A DNA stretch of 64,000 nt from Anodontia alba. Its lineage: Eukaryota; Mollusca; Bivalvia; Lucinida; Lucinidae. The notes under the pieces were generated by a model. The model did no database searches. It saw only the letters and a list, made by a program, of their open reading frames with translations, and had not been told where the DNA came from. The stretch covers positions 69,098,768 to 69,162,767 of the forward strand of contig OZ024826.1 in NCBI GenBank assembly GCA_964016985.1, written 5' to 3'. A program made the translations under genes and the position numbers. Positions 12,061 through 24,574 of this stretch are shown here, in pieces (position 1 is the first letter of the stretch; the number at the start of each line of letters is the position of its first letter).

Positions 12061-14227
12061 ATACTGATTTGTTTTTGCGGAATAATTAAAATTCTAACGC
12101 GATAACTTATTTTGTTGCAAATGAAAATAAATATTGAATACCTTCACTTCTTCTGTTGTTGTGCAGTATAATCCACGTGTATAAATATTAAACAGAGCAT
12201 TCCTTGGAAAACCAGAAATAAGACACCAATTTAATCGCTGTTTACTATTGATCGTTGACCTGCACAGGCCAATAACTCGCCTCATAAAACTAATTATATG
12301 GATCATATAATGTATGAGCAGAAAGTCAATACATTAGCGAATAATTAAAAGAAAATTACCAAAACAATTCTGTGGACATGAAATGTTCTCCATATCTTTT
12401 CAATATTTTTTGGCAAAGTCAAGGTCACTCCTGGTTCCCGTCTCGATTTGAAAAACTGGTTCGGACACTTTGTCAGTCAAAAAAATCTATTTATAGAAAT
12501 GCACGATTGTCTTTAAAAAATCGATTTGCTTCTTACAGTAGGCTCACGAAAGCGTAGATCTTGACCTACTTGGGCCTAAAATAATAGATGTGTTTCTACT
12601 AACCCGACTGACCCTGTTTTTGACAGCAGACTCTGCGTTTTGATATGGCTTTTGTAATATATTGAAGCTTGAAGGGTATCGGGAATCGTAAATTAAACTG
12701 TATGGTCAAGTCGATGTGAATTTGTCACAACGGTTGTTGCAAACTCTTGCTTTATCATATTTTTTACACAAGTGTGGCATTTGAGGTGTTAATACTGATT
12801 GTAAAAATAAAAAAAAAAAAAAATAAATAAAAAAAAAATAAAAAAAATGGCGGCCACCACTGAGGCCACCACATGGTTCAGCAGTCTACACACAGGTACT
12901 CTGCACACGGCGCCTACATTCATCTGTTCACCTTTTTTTGGGGCTGTCTACTTTGCTTCTTTCGGTGGGAGTAAATAGTCTTGCAATAGTGGTTTCGCCC
13001 ACTACCCGCCCAGCCCCCACATCAGTTATGCAAAACTGGTGGATCTTGGGAGTGTTACTTACTGCATGGTTTCACGTTATTCACGTCACCCTCAGCCATG
13101 CTCCATAAGTGGCATAAAATTTATTCTACGTTTATTTTAGACACCTCACTGTAAATGAATATACATAGAGACCAACAATTTCATGTCCATATTAAAAGCC
13201 GAGAACAAGACAAAAGTCAAACGTGGGAACTGCGCGCAAGTAAATAGTTTCCGTTTAGATTTTCGTTCTGTCCCCAGGTTTTTCAATAGTCTGTTTCAAA
13301 AAGAACAAAGAATAAACCCACCACACATTGCATACTTATATCTACATTAATTACTTGAAAATATGCTGTCAAAACAACAGGTTTTGGCATCGTGAGTAGT
13401 AATGACAGTGCACAGTGTCACTTTTTTGAACGGCGGTTACAAGGTTTGAGAATGATGATTTGTAAACAGATATAAAGCTGCACAAAAATGTGAGAACAAA
13501 ACATTTGATAAATATTTTCAAACTAATCGAACATATTATTTTATCAGCTGCAATGTCATGGAACAAGTATACATGTAACATCTCGCCGATCATTCAGCAC
13601 ATAATGGAGATACGATCATCTTAAATGTGTAAAGTATCACTTTTCCAAAGTCGCCATTGAGGTTTAGACGGTTCTCTTCCAACACACCACGTGAACAAAA
13701 AGATTTTTTTCGTGTTTTGTAATATTTTTTTACAAACTAACGTACCTTTTCCCTCACATTTATTGTGTATAATACGAGACCGTTTTTGTTATATCTAAAC
13801 ACTGCGTTCTTGAAACAGAATTTGCAAAATAAAAACAGCAAAAAATCGGTTCATTTACATCCCGTTTATAGAACAGCTTCAACCCTCTACAATTCCTTAT
13901 ATAGTCGAAATTACAGGCATGCCGTTTTTAAAAATAGATATATATCAAAATATTCTTTTCTGCTTCACCTGGTATGTAAAACCAGTATCTTGTGATTTTA
14001 TAAAAAGTATGTTCATCACTACCAATATGGCTGGTCATTTATCCTTAAGGATTCATCAAAATTATGATAAATTACTTGAATTGTATCGACAATCGTTTAT
14101 CACACCCACATTAATATGTACATGTTTAACTAACGTGTCAAATGATGGGTGTATCATAATGATGAGTAACAAAATCTACCTACCTACCTACCTGTCAGTC
14201 TGTTTTTCCATCCGTCCAGTATCTATT
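12061..14227. other. No gene or element recognised
   Basis: About 2.2 kb without an identifiable gene. There is an A-rich tract at 12808-12846 followed by ATGGCGGCCACCAC, and a (CTAC)n run near 14180-14192. Frames are short and show no known motif. This may be unique intergenic or intronic DNA. Confidence 0.45.
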
Positions 14228-14366
14228 TTTACAAGGTAGGAGTTAACCAAACTAAGTACGAGTTGACCAAACTAGGTACAAGTTGACTAGACAAAGGGTA
14301 CGAGTTGATTAAAAATAGGTACGAGTTGACTAAGGTACGAGCTGACTCGGGTACGAGTTGACCAGT
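14228..14366. repeat. Short minisatellite, unit about 20 bp
   Basis: GGTACGAGTTGACCAAACTA-like units are repeated about seven times with changes in spacer length (for example near 14262, 14299, 14319, 14335 and 14350). Confidence 0.7.
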
Positions 14367-15089
14367 TACCCAATATATGAATTCTCAACATTTTTCCCAT
14401 ATGAATGTATTGGGCCCATACAAATGCATGAGGAAGCAAATTTGACCTTGCCGTAGGACTATCATTTTAGCAATTTTGATAGACCTCTCATCCCCGATGA
14501 TTTGTGCAAAGATAAGTCCCCAGGGCTTATATGGTTCTGGAGAAGAAGATTTTTAAAGGTTTTTACTATATATGGACATGGTGGCCATCTTGGTCAATGG
14601 ACCGCGATAATTTTAGCAATCTTTAGTTCCCCTGCCCCAAGGGAGGCTCCACTTGAAATATGAGCCACATTGGTCCAGAGGAGAAGTTGTTTGAAATTCT
14701 CAACATTTATCCCACATAAATGTATGGGGCCCATACAAATGCATAGGGAAGCAAACTTGACCTCGCTGTTAAAAGGTCAAACATCAATGTATGACCATCA
14801 ACTTAGCAGCTTTGGTAGACCTTCGTCCCTGATGATTTGTGCAAATATTTAGCCCCAAGGCATCCTCGGTGTTGGAGAACATTTTTAAAGGTTTTTACAA
14901 TATATTGGCATGGTGGTCATCTTAGTCAACGGACCGCGACCATTTTAGCCAACTTTCGTTCTCCCAACCTAAGGAGGCGCCATATGAAATTTGAGCAAAA
15001 TTGGCTCAGCGGCTTTAGAGGGGAAGTTGTTTGAAAATGTTAAGGGACCGATGGACGACTGACAAAAAGTGATAGCTCAGGTGAGCTAA
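14367..15089 (+). mobile_element. Right part of tandem-cored element D (copy D1)
   Basis: Two units of roughly 330 bases (phrases CATACAAATGCAT..GGAAGCAAA, GATGATTTGTGCAAA and AGGTTTTTAC.ATAT) are followed by the family's right end, AGTGATAGCTCAGGTGAGCTAA, at 15068-15089. The left end is missing. The same units recur in copy D4 (28487-30320). Confidence 0.65.
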
Positions 15090-15129
15090 AAACATGAGAC
15101 CTACAGATATCAAAATGTATTACCTTAAT

Positions 15130-16070
15130 TATTTTATAATCTGTTTACACTTTTTCAAGCTTCAGCAACCTGGTCTGCAAGGTAAGGGTAGGTAACTCTC
15201 ATGCCAATAGTCGGAAGTGGGATAAAATCGAACTTGTCCAAGATTTTTTGCCTGCCCTTGTTTTCTACAAGTTTTATGAAGATTCAATCAAAAATGAAGT
15301 CGCTATTATGCCGACAACATTTTCCCCATTATATGTCTATGGGAGAGTAAGGGACAAGCAACTCTCAAGTGAATAGTCCTATCTGTCTCAAAATCAAACT
15401 CGTCCAAGATTTTACAGCTGTCCTCATTACCTGCGAGTCTGATGAAGATTCAATAAAAAATGAAATCACTATCATCCAGACAACATTTTCCTAAGTCTAT
15501 GAGGCCCTCAAGGCAGGTAACACTCATGTCAATAGATGAAACAATGCCAAAACCAATCTGGTCAAAGATTTTACGCCTGTCCTTGTTATCTGCAAGTTTG
15601 ATGAAGATCTGATCAAAAATGAAGTCGCTATTGTTCAGACAACATTTTCCCCATTATATGTTTATGGGAGACTAAAGGGCAAGTGACTATCAAGTGAATA
15701 GTCTGATCTGTCCCAAAATCAAATTAGTCCAGTTTTACAGCTGTCCTCATTACCTATGAGTCTGATGAAGATTCAATAAAAAATGATATTGCTATCGTCC
15801 AGACAACATTTTTCTAAGTCTATGAGGCCCTCAGGGTAGGGTAACTCTCATGCCAATAGTCGAAACTGGGCCAAAATTGATCTTGTCCAAGATTTTATGC
15901 CTGTCCTTGTTATCTGCAAGTTTGATGAAGATCCAATCAAAAATGAAGTGGCTATCGTCCGGACATTTTCCCTATATGTCTATGGGAGACTAAAGGGCAA
16001 GTAACTCTTATGTGACTAGTCTGATCTGCCCCAAAATCGAACTTGTCCAAGATTTGAAGGTTACCCTCTA
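15130..16070 (+). repeat. Tandem array, about 140-bp half units
   Basis: Alternating units contain AAGTTTGATGAAGAT, AACATTTTCCCCATTATATG and GTAACTCTCATG.CAATAGT. The same array resumes at 26967-28486 and 30321-30911, so the two blocks may once have been one element. It is broken at about 16070 by sequence with CCGATTATAATT motifs. Confidence 0.6.
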
Positions 16071-16162
16071 GTGTTGTTCTGATGACCGATTATAATTCAG
16101 AATCTTTCATTTATCAACAACTGATCGATGATCAGAGGCAATATTCTGAACCGATTATAATT

Positions 16163-17095
16163 GGAAACAAGAGGGCCATGATGGCCCTGTATCGCTCACC
16201 TGAATATCATAGCACTTACAGAACCTGACCTAAATCTTGGGAGAAAAAATCAGCACAACTCAAGAAATTTTACGGCAAACTAGTTTCGGAATTTAATCCT
16301 TCTTCACTGCACAAAATGGCTGAACCTGACCTAGAAATGATTAAGGGAAACATTTTGACCGAGATTCATGATGATTATATTAACAAGTAAGACAATGTAG
16401 CATGCCTAATGGACTATGAAATATAGGTCAAGGTCAAATATGGATGACTGAACTCAAAAGGCCATGCTAAGATGTATGCAATTGCTAAGTATCACTAGCT
16501 GTTGGATCAAGTTACTGAGAAACTGACTTAAAACGTGAAAACTTAATAAAGTCAGTGGACCGTGAAATATAGGTCAAGGTCAAATATGGATGATGCATTC
16601 AAGAGGCCATGCCAAAATGTATGCAAGTGCCAAGTAACACTGCTGTAGGACCAATAGTTACTGAGAAACTGACTTAAACAGAAAAACTTAAGAAAGTCAC
16701 TGGACAATGAAATAGAGGTCATAAGTGACCCAGTTCCAAACCTGACTTAGACAGCATCAAGACAATCATTTTGAGCAAGATTCATGATAATCACTTCAAA
16801 AATGTGAGCTCTTGAGTGTTAACAAGGTTTTCCTTTAATTTGGCCTGGTGACCTAGTTTTTGGCCCAAAGTGACCAAGTTATAAACTTGACCTAAAAATC
16901 ATCAAGACAAACATTTTGAGCAAGATTCATGATGATCACTCCAAAAATGTGAACTCTAGAGTGTTAACAAGGTTTTCCTTTGATTTGGCACAGTGACCTA
17001 GCTTTTGACCCCAAGTGACCCACTTTCAAACTTGACCTAGAAATCATCAAGACATACATTTTGAGCAAGATTCATGATGATTACTAAAAAATAGC
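16163..17095 (+). mobile_element. Left part of tandem-cored element D (copy D2)
   Basis: Head CAAGAGGGCCATGATGGCCC (itself a palindrome), then CGCTCACCTGAATATCATAG. Units follow with the phrases GACCTAGAAATCATCAAGAC and TTTTGAGCAAGATTCATGAT. It ends abruptly at about 17095 without a right end. A sister copy is at 47233-48815. Confidence 0.6.
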
Positions 17096-17399
17096 CATCA
17101 GAAGAGATGGCAAATCCCCCGACCTAACAGCCATTTCTAAATTTGGTGTTTATTTCAATCACATATCATGGAAATATTGAAACAGAGCAAAGTATAAAGA
17201 TGCAAAGATAGTATAAAATGTGACCAAAATAATAAGTGAGAACAATAAGAAGTGTACTGTAAATGATTTTATTTTTGCAAGTTCTTTTACTTTTTGTTTA
17301 TTTTTGTCAAAAATCATCTATTAGTGATTTCTGATGTGATTTTTTGTATTGGATACACAATATTTGCCAATGCTTTGAATTTGTGTGTACATATTCAGA

Positions 17400-18652
17400 A
17401 ATAATAGCAAAAATAAATGCCTTGTATTAAGGTAGAGGTACTTACTGCATGTTTATTGGGATCAAAAATCAACAGAGCAAAAGTTGTCCTTCTCACATGG
17501 GAGTTATGGGCTCACCAAGATTTCAGCTTTAGGGGACGTAAGTACATAATCAACAAAGTGAGAATTGTCTCTCTTGCATGTGACATGCCTACTGGTCCTT
17601 ATCTATGCCTCTACCAAATAGTATTAAGGTATTTCAAACCATTAAGAAGTAATAAGAGTGCACAAGAATTTGGCTTAGAAATCCATTCAGGGGATATAAC
17701 TAGAAAAAAAAGAAAAAGCAAGAGTTGTCTTTCTTGCATGTGACACACCGACTTGACCTGATATATGTCCCAATCAAATATTATCAAATTATCTCAAACA
17801 GTATGGGAGTTATAGCCTGCACAAGATTTCAGTTTCAGGGGAGATAACTACATAATGAAGAAAGTGAGAGTTGTCGCTTTTGCACACCCACTCTAGTCCT
17901 TATCTATGCCTCTGCCAAATATTATCAAAATATTTCAAACCATTAAGAAGTTAAAGAGTGCACAAGAATTTGGCTCAAAAATCTGTTCAGGGGAGATAAG
18001 TAGAAAAAGAACAGAGCAAGGATTGTCCTTCTTGCATGTGACACTCCTACTTGACCTGATATATGTCCCTACCATATATTATCAAATTATCTCAAACAGT
18101 ATGGGAATAATGGTCTGCACAAGATTTCTGTTTCAGGGGAGACAACTACAGAACAAAGAAAGTGAGAGTTGTCTCTCTTGCATGGGACATGCCTACTGGT
18201 CCTCCTTTTCATCCCTACTAAATAAATTAAACAGTTACGGCCTGCACAAGAGTTTGACTTCAGGGGAGATAACCACATAACGAAGAAAAAGAGAGCTGAC
18301 TCGCCTACTGATCCCCCTCTTTATTTCTTCCAAATACTATCAAAATATGTCTAAGGGTATCAAAGTTATGGTGCACACAAGGATGCATCCACAGATTTCT
18401 GCTTTAGGGGAGATTACTACATATTGAAGAAAGTGAGAGTTGTCTCTCTTGCACGTGACATGCCTACAGGTCCTCTTCTTCATCCCTACCAACTATTATC
18501 AAGTTATCTAAAACAGTATGGGAGTTATGGCCTGCACATGATTTCGTCTTCAGGGGAGATAACTACACAACAAAGAAAGTGAGAGTTGTCTCTTTTACAT
18601 GCAACATGCTTACTGGTCCTCCTCTTCATTCCTACCAAATATTATCAAAATA
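17400..18652 (+). repeat. Tandem array, about 165-bp units
   Basis: Seven or so units carry GAGAGTTGTC..TCTTGCATGTGACA, CCTACTGGTCCT, ACCAAATATTATCAAA and TTTCAGGGGAGATAACTACA. The Tc1-like element at 18653-20172 is inserted in the last unit; the interrupted phrase, CAAAATATGTCTAAGGGTAT, is seen whole at about 18340. Frames read through it are repeat artefacts. Confidence 0.65.
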
Positions 18653-20172
18653 TACTGGGTCTAAAAAGTAACTATACCAACTTTCGGGTTGCACAGTTAG
18701 CCCAGGAAAGCCCACATATTTTAAATGGTGCCTCTATCTTTAGCGGCAGACGTCCAGCCTTCGCCATGAAACCAATATTGAATGTTTCAACCAACTGTAA
18801 AGGTATACACATCGTTTTTGTTTTTTTCACGTGCAATCAGTGCACAGGTACATGTGGTATACATACTAGGATAAAAACTATCCCTATTGAAAGTCTTATG
18901 TGTAGAAATTAGGAATAACACCTTACAATTCATGGTTTTTAAATGGTAACATGGCGAGACTTTCCCAAAATCAGTGTTGACAAGCAGTTGGGATGGTGGA
19001 GGCAGATTTACATCAATATGACATCGCTGCGCGCTTTGGTGTGACACATGCTACGATCACTAGACTTCTTACTCATTACAGATTGTATGGGACTGTAAAC
19101 AATCTTCGATGCTCTGGTTGTCCTCGCGTTACAACGGCTAGACAGGATCAACATATTCGGACGTCACAACTACGTAACCGGTTCAAAACCGCCGTTGCAA
19201 CCGCTGCCGTAACTCTTGGTCGCACAAACAACAGAATCAGTGCACAGACAGTGCAGAACGGACTCGCAGAACGTGGCATCAAATGCATGCGTCCCTACCA
19301 TGGCCAGGTGCTAATGCAACGTCATCAACATGAACGTATGAATTGGGTACATCAGCGTCAATGTTGTACCAGACACCAATGGAACTCCATCTTGTTCACT
19401 GATGAGTCGCGGTTTTGCCTTCAGAGGATAGACTGATGTTCCCGGGTCTACAGATGTCGAAAAGAACGCTTTCCCGACGCCTGCGTACGTGAGGTCGATT
19501 GCTTTTTGGTGGTGGAAGTGTAGCAGTATGGGGCGGTATATCAGTCAACAGCCACACGCAGCTCATCATCGTCAATGGGAACCTTACAGGATAAAGTTAC
19601 CGAGATGAGATCCTGGCCCCTGTGGCGGTTCCATACTTTAACATCAATAGGAATGTCACAATCTTTCAACAGGACAATGCCAGATGTCATACAGCACGTG
19701 TCTAAGTTGACTACCTTCAGCAACAGAACATTGACTTACTGCCATGGCCTGCACGTTCACCTGACTTTTCACCCATAGAGCATTTATGGGACACCCTTGA
19801 TCGATGCGTTAGACAACGTCAGCCACAGACCCTGGGTGATCTGCGTAATTTTCTGGTGGAGGAATGGAACCGAATCCTTCAGCAGCAGATCAGAACATTG
19901 ATTAACTCCATGCGATGTCGTTGTTTGGCAGTGCGAGACGCTAACGGAGGCCATACAAATTATTGACATTTTGTGATTTTGGTCAACATACCCCAGAGTG
20001 ACAAAACGTGATGGTGACGCCAAATTTTTTAAATCAAACTGAACAATTCTTACATGAAATAATCAGCATATAACAAAGAATTAATTATTTTCATACTTTG
20101 AAATTTGGTTTTATTCGAAATATGAAAAATATGGAATTAAATTTCAGGTATAGGAACTTTTTTGACCTAGTA
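18653..20172 (+). mobile_element. Tc1-like DNA transposon, defective
   Basis: Terminal inverted repeats of about 26 bp with four mismatches start TACTGGGTCT on the left and TACTAGGTCA on the right (reverse strand). TA target duplications lie at 18651-18652 and 20173-20174. The 1520-bp body contains one decayed transposase gene. Removing it restores the surrounding array unit, confirming both ends. Confidence 0.88.
18951..19966 (+). pseudogene. Tc1-like DD34E transposase pseudogene
   Basis: A helix-turn-helix N-terminus (HQYDIAARFGVTHATITRLL) is followed by the catalytic core: the first Asp in FTDESRF (about 19400), the second in FQQDNARCH (about 19675), and the Glu in SPIEHLWD (about 19780), with 34 residues between the last two. 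The product would cut and paste the element at TA sites. It is dead: TGA stops at 18978 and 19434, at least one frameshift between 19434 and 19703, and a TAA at 19703. The presumed original start is the ATG at 18951, and the frame would end at TGA 19964-19966. Confidence 0.88.
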
Positions 20173-20680
20173 TATGTCTAAGGGTATAAAAGTTATGGAG
20201 CGCATTAAGTTTCAAGGCTCTAGTTCTAATAGTTTTTGAGATATTTTACTGACAAGGTAAAAATGCCCAAAATTACAAAGGGCCATAACTCAAAAAGTAT
20301 TTTTCAAAATTTCTTCAAAAGTTAAATCAGGTTGTCTACTCATCACTACCAGACTATTCATCAAGTTTCAAGGCTCTAGCTCCAACGGTTTTTGAGATAT
20401 TTTGCTGACAAGGTAAAATTGCCCAAAATTACAAAGGGCCATAACTCATGAAGTATTTTTCAGAATTTCTTCAAAAGTTAATCAGGCCATCTACTCATCA
20501 CTACAAATCTATTTACTAAGTTTCAAGGCTGTAGCTTATACAGTTTTTGAGATATTTTGCTGACAAGGTAAAAAGGCCCAAAATTACAACGGGGCATAAC
20601 TCAAGAAGTATTTTTCATAATTTCTTCAAAAGTAAATCAGGTTGTCTACTCATCACTACCAGTCTATTCATCAAGCTTAC
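20173..20680 (+). repeat. Tandem array, about 150-bp units, three copies
   Basis: Units contain AAGTTTCAAGGCTCTAG, TTTTTGAGATATTTTGCTGAC, AAAATTACAAAGGGCCATAA and TTTCTTCAAAAGT. It continues from the array interrupted by the Tc1-like element. Confidence 0.65.
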
Positions 20681-21102
20681 AAAAGAAACATTCCTGCCAT
20701 GTTATATTGAAATCAGTCCAGTGGTTTCTGACAAGAAGATTTTTAAAGTTTTCTATATAGATATATAGGGAAAATAAGCCCCGCTCCCTGGCGGCCATGT
20801 TTTTTGACGAATCCAAATGGCTTGAACAATCTTGGTACAGAAACACCAAAGAAACATTTCTGCAAAATTATATTGCAATCAGTCCAGTGGTTTCTGACAA
20901 GAAGATTTTTAAAGTTTTCTATACATATAGGGAAAATGAGCCCCTCCCCTGGCGGCCATGTTTTTTGACAAAGTCAAATGGCTTGAACAATCTTGGTAGA
21001 GGATCACCAAAGGAACATTCCTGCAAAATTATATGGAAATCAGTCCAGTGGTTTCTGGCAAGAAGATTTTTAAAAGTTTTCTACATAGATATATAGGGAA
21101 AA
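20681..21102 (+). repeat. Tandem array, about 160-bp units, left block
   Basis: Units run CCTGGCGGCCATGTTTTTTG, AATGGCTTGAACAATCTTGG, GTCCAGTGGTTTCTGACAAG and end TATATAGGGAAAATAAGCCC. The array is cut at 21102 by element D3 and resumes at 23665. Confidence 0.75.
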
Positions 21103-23664
21103 CAAGAGGCCCACGGGCCACGGGTCGCTCACCTGAGTGACATAGCCACTGCAGATATGCAGATGTTATGCAACAGTTTTCCAATCCTGTCATCGCAACT
21201 AATGAAAAGATCATCATTTAAGCAGTTCTTTATTTTGAAGAAGAAGATATATGGCATGCCAGTCAATTGAGCGTGATCATTTGAACAAACTCTAAATGGC
21301 AGCCAGCTTGGATTTACAATCGGCACGATTTAAGTTATTTTTGATCTACGAGTCACCCCAATGCTTCCTACCAAGTTTCGAGTCAACTGGCCTTTCAGTT
21401 AAGGAGAAGAGGGGAAAAATAGATTTTCAAGATGGCTGCCATGGCGGCCATCTTGGATATCCGATTGGCACGATTTTAGCTATTTTTGATCTACAAGTCA
21501 CCGCAATGTCTCCTACGAAGTTTGGAGTCAATTGGCCTTTCAGTGCAGGAGAAGAAGCTAAATATAGATTTTCAAGATGGCGGCCATGGTGGCCATCTGG
21601 GATTTCTGATCAGAACGATTTTAGCTATATTTGATCTACAAGTCACCCTGATGCTTCCTACTAAGTTTCGAGTAAAGTGACTTTTGGGGTTTAGGAGAAG
21701 AAGCGAAAAATAGATTTTCAAGATAGCTGCCATGGCGGCCATCTTGGATTTACGATCGACATGATTTTAGCTATTTTTGATCTACAAGTCACCCAAATGC
21801 TTCCTACCAAGTTTCGAGTCAACTGGCCTTTGGGTTCAGGAGAAGAAGCGAAAAATAGATTTTCAAGATGGCGGCCATGGCGCCCATCCTGGTTTTACGA
21901 TCGGCATGATTTTATCTATTTTTGATCTACAAGTCACCCTGATGCTTCCTACCAAGTTTGGAGTCAATTGGCCTTTCGGTTTAGGAGAAGAAGCGAAAAA
22001 TAGATTTTCAAGATGGCTGCCATGGCCGCCATCTTGGATTTTCGATAGGCACGATTTTAGCTATTTTTGATCTATAAGTCACCCCAATGCCTCCTACCAA
22101 GTTTGGAGTCAATTGGCTTTTGGGTTTAGGAGTAGAAGCGAAAAATAGATTTTCAAGATGGTGGCCATGGCTGCCATCTTGGATTTCCGATCGGCATGAT
22201 TTTAGCTATTTTTGATCTACAAGTCATCCTGATGCTTCCTAGCAAGTTTGGAGTCAACTGGCCTTTCGGTTCAGGAGAAGAAGCAAAAAAATAGATTTTC
22301 AAGATGGCCGCCTAGATGGCCGCCATGGCGGCCATCTTGGATTTCCGATCGGCATGACTTTAGCTATTTTTGATCTACAAGTCACCCAAATGCTTCCTAC
22401 CAAGTTTCCGATCGGCATGATTTTAGCTACTTTTGATCGACAAGTCACCCTGATGCTTCCTAGCAAATTTGGAATCAATTGGCTTTTCGGTTCAGGAGAA
22501 GAAGCGAAAAATAGATTTTCAAGATGGCGGCCATCTTGGATTTCCGATTGGCACGATTCTAGCTATTCTTGATCTACAAGTCACCCTGATGCTTCCTAGC
22601 AAGTTTGGAGTCAACTGGCTTTTCGGTTCAGGAGAAGAAGCGAAAAATAGATTTTCAAGATGGCGGCCATGGCGGCCATCTTGGATTTCCGATTGGCACG
22701 ATTTTAGCTATTTTTGCTCTACAAGTCACCCTGATGCTTCCTAGCAAGTTTGGAGTCAACTGGCCTTTCGGTTCAGGAGAAGAAGCGAAAAATATATTTT
22801 CAAGATGGCGGCCATGGCGGCCATCTTGGATTTCCGATCGGCACGATTTTAGCTATTTTTGATCTACAAGTCACCCTGATGCTTCCTAGCAAGTTTGGAG
22901 TCAAAAGGCCTTTCGGTTCAGGAGAAGAAACCGAAAATAGATTTTCAAGATGGCGGCCATGGCGGCCATCTTGGATTTCCGATCGGCCTTTCGGTTTAGG
23001 AGAAGAAGCGAAAAATAGATTTTCAAGATGGCTGCCATGGCCGCCATCTTGGATTTCCGATAGGCACGATTTTAGCTATTTTTGATCTATAAGTTCAGGA
23101 GAAGAAGCGAAAAATATATTTTCAAGATGGCGGCCATGGCGGCCATCTTGGATTTCCGATCGGCATGATTTTAGCTATTTTTGATCCACAAGTCACCCTG
23201 ATGCTTCCTAGCAAGTTTGGAGTCAAAAGGCCTTTCGGTTCAGGAGAAGAAGCCAAAAATAGATTTTCAAGATGGCGGCCATGGCGGCCATCTTGGATTT
23301 CCGATCGGCACGATTTTAGCTATTTTTGATCTACAAGTCACCCTGATGGTTCCTAGCAAGTTTGGAGTCAACTGGCCTTTCGGTTCAGGAGAAGAAGCGA
23401 AAAATAGATTTTCAAGATGGCGGCCATGGCGGCCATCTTGGATTTCCGATCGGAACGACTTTAGCTATTTTTGATCTACAAGTCACCCTGATGCTTCCTA
23501 CCAAGTATCAAGTCAATTGGCCCAGGGGTGTAGGAGGAGTCGGCTTTTAAAGCAATTGTTGACGCCGCACGACGGACGACGCACGACGCACGAAGGACGA
23601 CGGACGACGGACATTGACTGACCACAATAGCTCACCATGAGCACTTCGTGCTCAGGTGAGCTAA
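21103..23664 (+). mobile_element. Tandem-cored element D3, complete, with AAGATGGC array
   Basis: Head CAAGAGGCCCACGGGCC, then CGCTCACCTGAG. Tail hairpin GAGCACTTCGTGCTC, then AGGTGAGCTAA. Head and tail share the complementary 11-mer GCTCACCTGAG/CTCAGGTGAGC. The core (about 21390-23530) is about 15 units of roughly 145 bases, each with a near-palindrome of AAGATGGCGGCC and GGCGGCCATCTT. An ACG/ACGG-type run (23567-23618) precedes the tail. The long overlapping frames here come from the periodicity and are not genes. Deleting 21103-23664 rejoins GGGAAAA and TAAGCCCC exactly as in the neighbouring units, with no target duplication. Confidence 0.8.
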
Positions 23665-24480
23665 TAAGCCCCGCCCCCTGGCGGCCATGTTTTTTGACGA
23701 ATCCAAATGGCTTGAACAATCTTGGTAGAGGATCATCAAAGGAACATTTCTGCAAAATTATATGGAAATAGGTCCAGTGGTTTCTGACAAGAAGATTTTT
23801 TAAGTTTTCCATATAGATATATAGGGAAAATAAGCCCCGCCCCCTGGCGGCCATGTTTTTTGACGAATCCAAATGGCTTGAACAATCTTGGTAGCGGATC
23901 ACCAAAGGAACATTTCTGCAAAATTATATTGAAATCGGTCCAGTGGTTTCTGACAAGAAGATTTTTAAAATTTTCTATATATATATATAGGGAAAATAAG
24001 CCCTGCGCCCTGGCGGCCGTGTTTTTTGACAAATCCAAATGGCTTGAACAATCTTGGTAGAGGATCACCAAAGGAACATTTCTGCAAAATTTTATTGAAA
24101 TCGGTCCAGTGGTTTCTGACAAGATTTTTAAAATTTTCTATATATATATAGGAAAATAAGCCCCGCCCCCTGGCGGCCGTGTTTTTTGACGAATCCAAAT
24201 GGCTTGAACAATCTTGGTAGAGAGTCACCAAAGGAACATTTCTACAAAATTATATGGAAATCGGTCCAGTGGTTTCTGACAAGAAGATTCTTGAAGTTTT
24301 TAGTTAAAAAATCTATTTTTAGCTCCTGTGACCTAGATATGCAATGGACCGGAACCATTTGAACAACTTTGAAAGAGGACCAACCAAGGATCATTCTTGT
24401 TAAGTTTGGTCAAATTCCAATCAGTGGTTTAGGAGGAGATGTTGTTTAAAGATTGTGGACGGACGGACAGATGGACGACG
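23665..24480 (+). repeat. Tandem array, right block
   Basis: Continues the 160-bp array of 20681-21102 with four more units, to about 24300. A unique stretch with AGCTCCTGTGACCTAGATAT and an ACGG/GACG-rich run (24461-24492) then lead to a GCTCAGGTGAGCTAA right end at 24574. The array is thus the core of another D-type element whose head is uncertain (possibly the head at 16163). Confidence 0.6.
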
Positions 24481-24487
24481 ATGACGA

Positions 24488-24561
24488 CGGACGGTGAGTG
24501 ATCACAATACCTCACCTTGAGCCTTCGGCTCAGGTGAGGTATTGTGATCACTCACCGTCCG
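24488..24561. repeat. 35-bp quasi-palindrome at an element right end
   Basis: CGGACGGTGAGTGATCACAA and the following bases up to TGAGCC are mirrored, after a 3-base loop, by GGCTCA and the rest of the complementary arm, with one extra base in the left arm. Ordinary copies of this end carry only the inner GAGCC/GGCTC hairpin, so an inverted copy of the flank has been added here. Confidence 0.9.
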
Positions 24562-24574
24562 CTCAGGTGAGCTA

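Noticed and set aside
21296..23550. Series of overlapping 60-110-codon frames with near-identical proteins
   Set aside because: They repeat at the array period, appear in rotating frames and owe their openness to one 145-bp unit without stops. No start context, splice sites or known domain.
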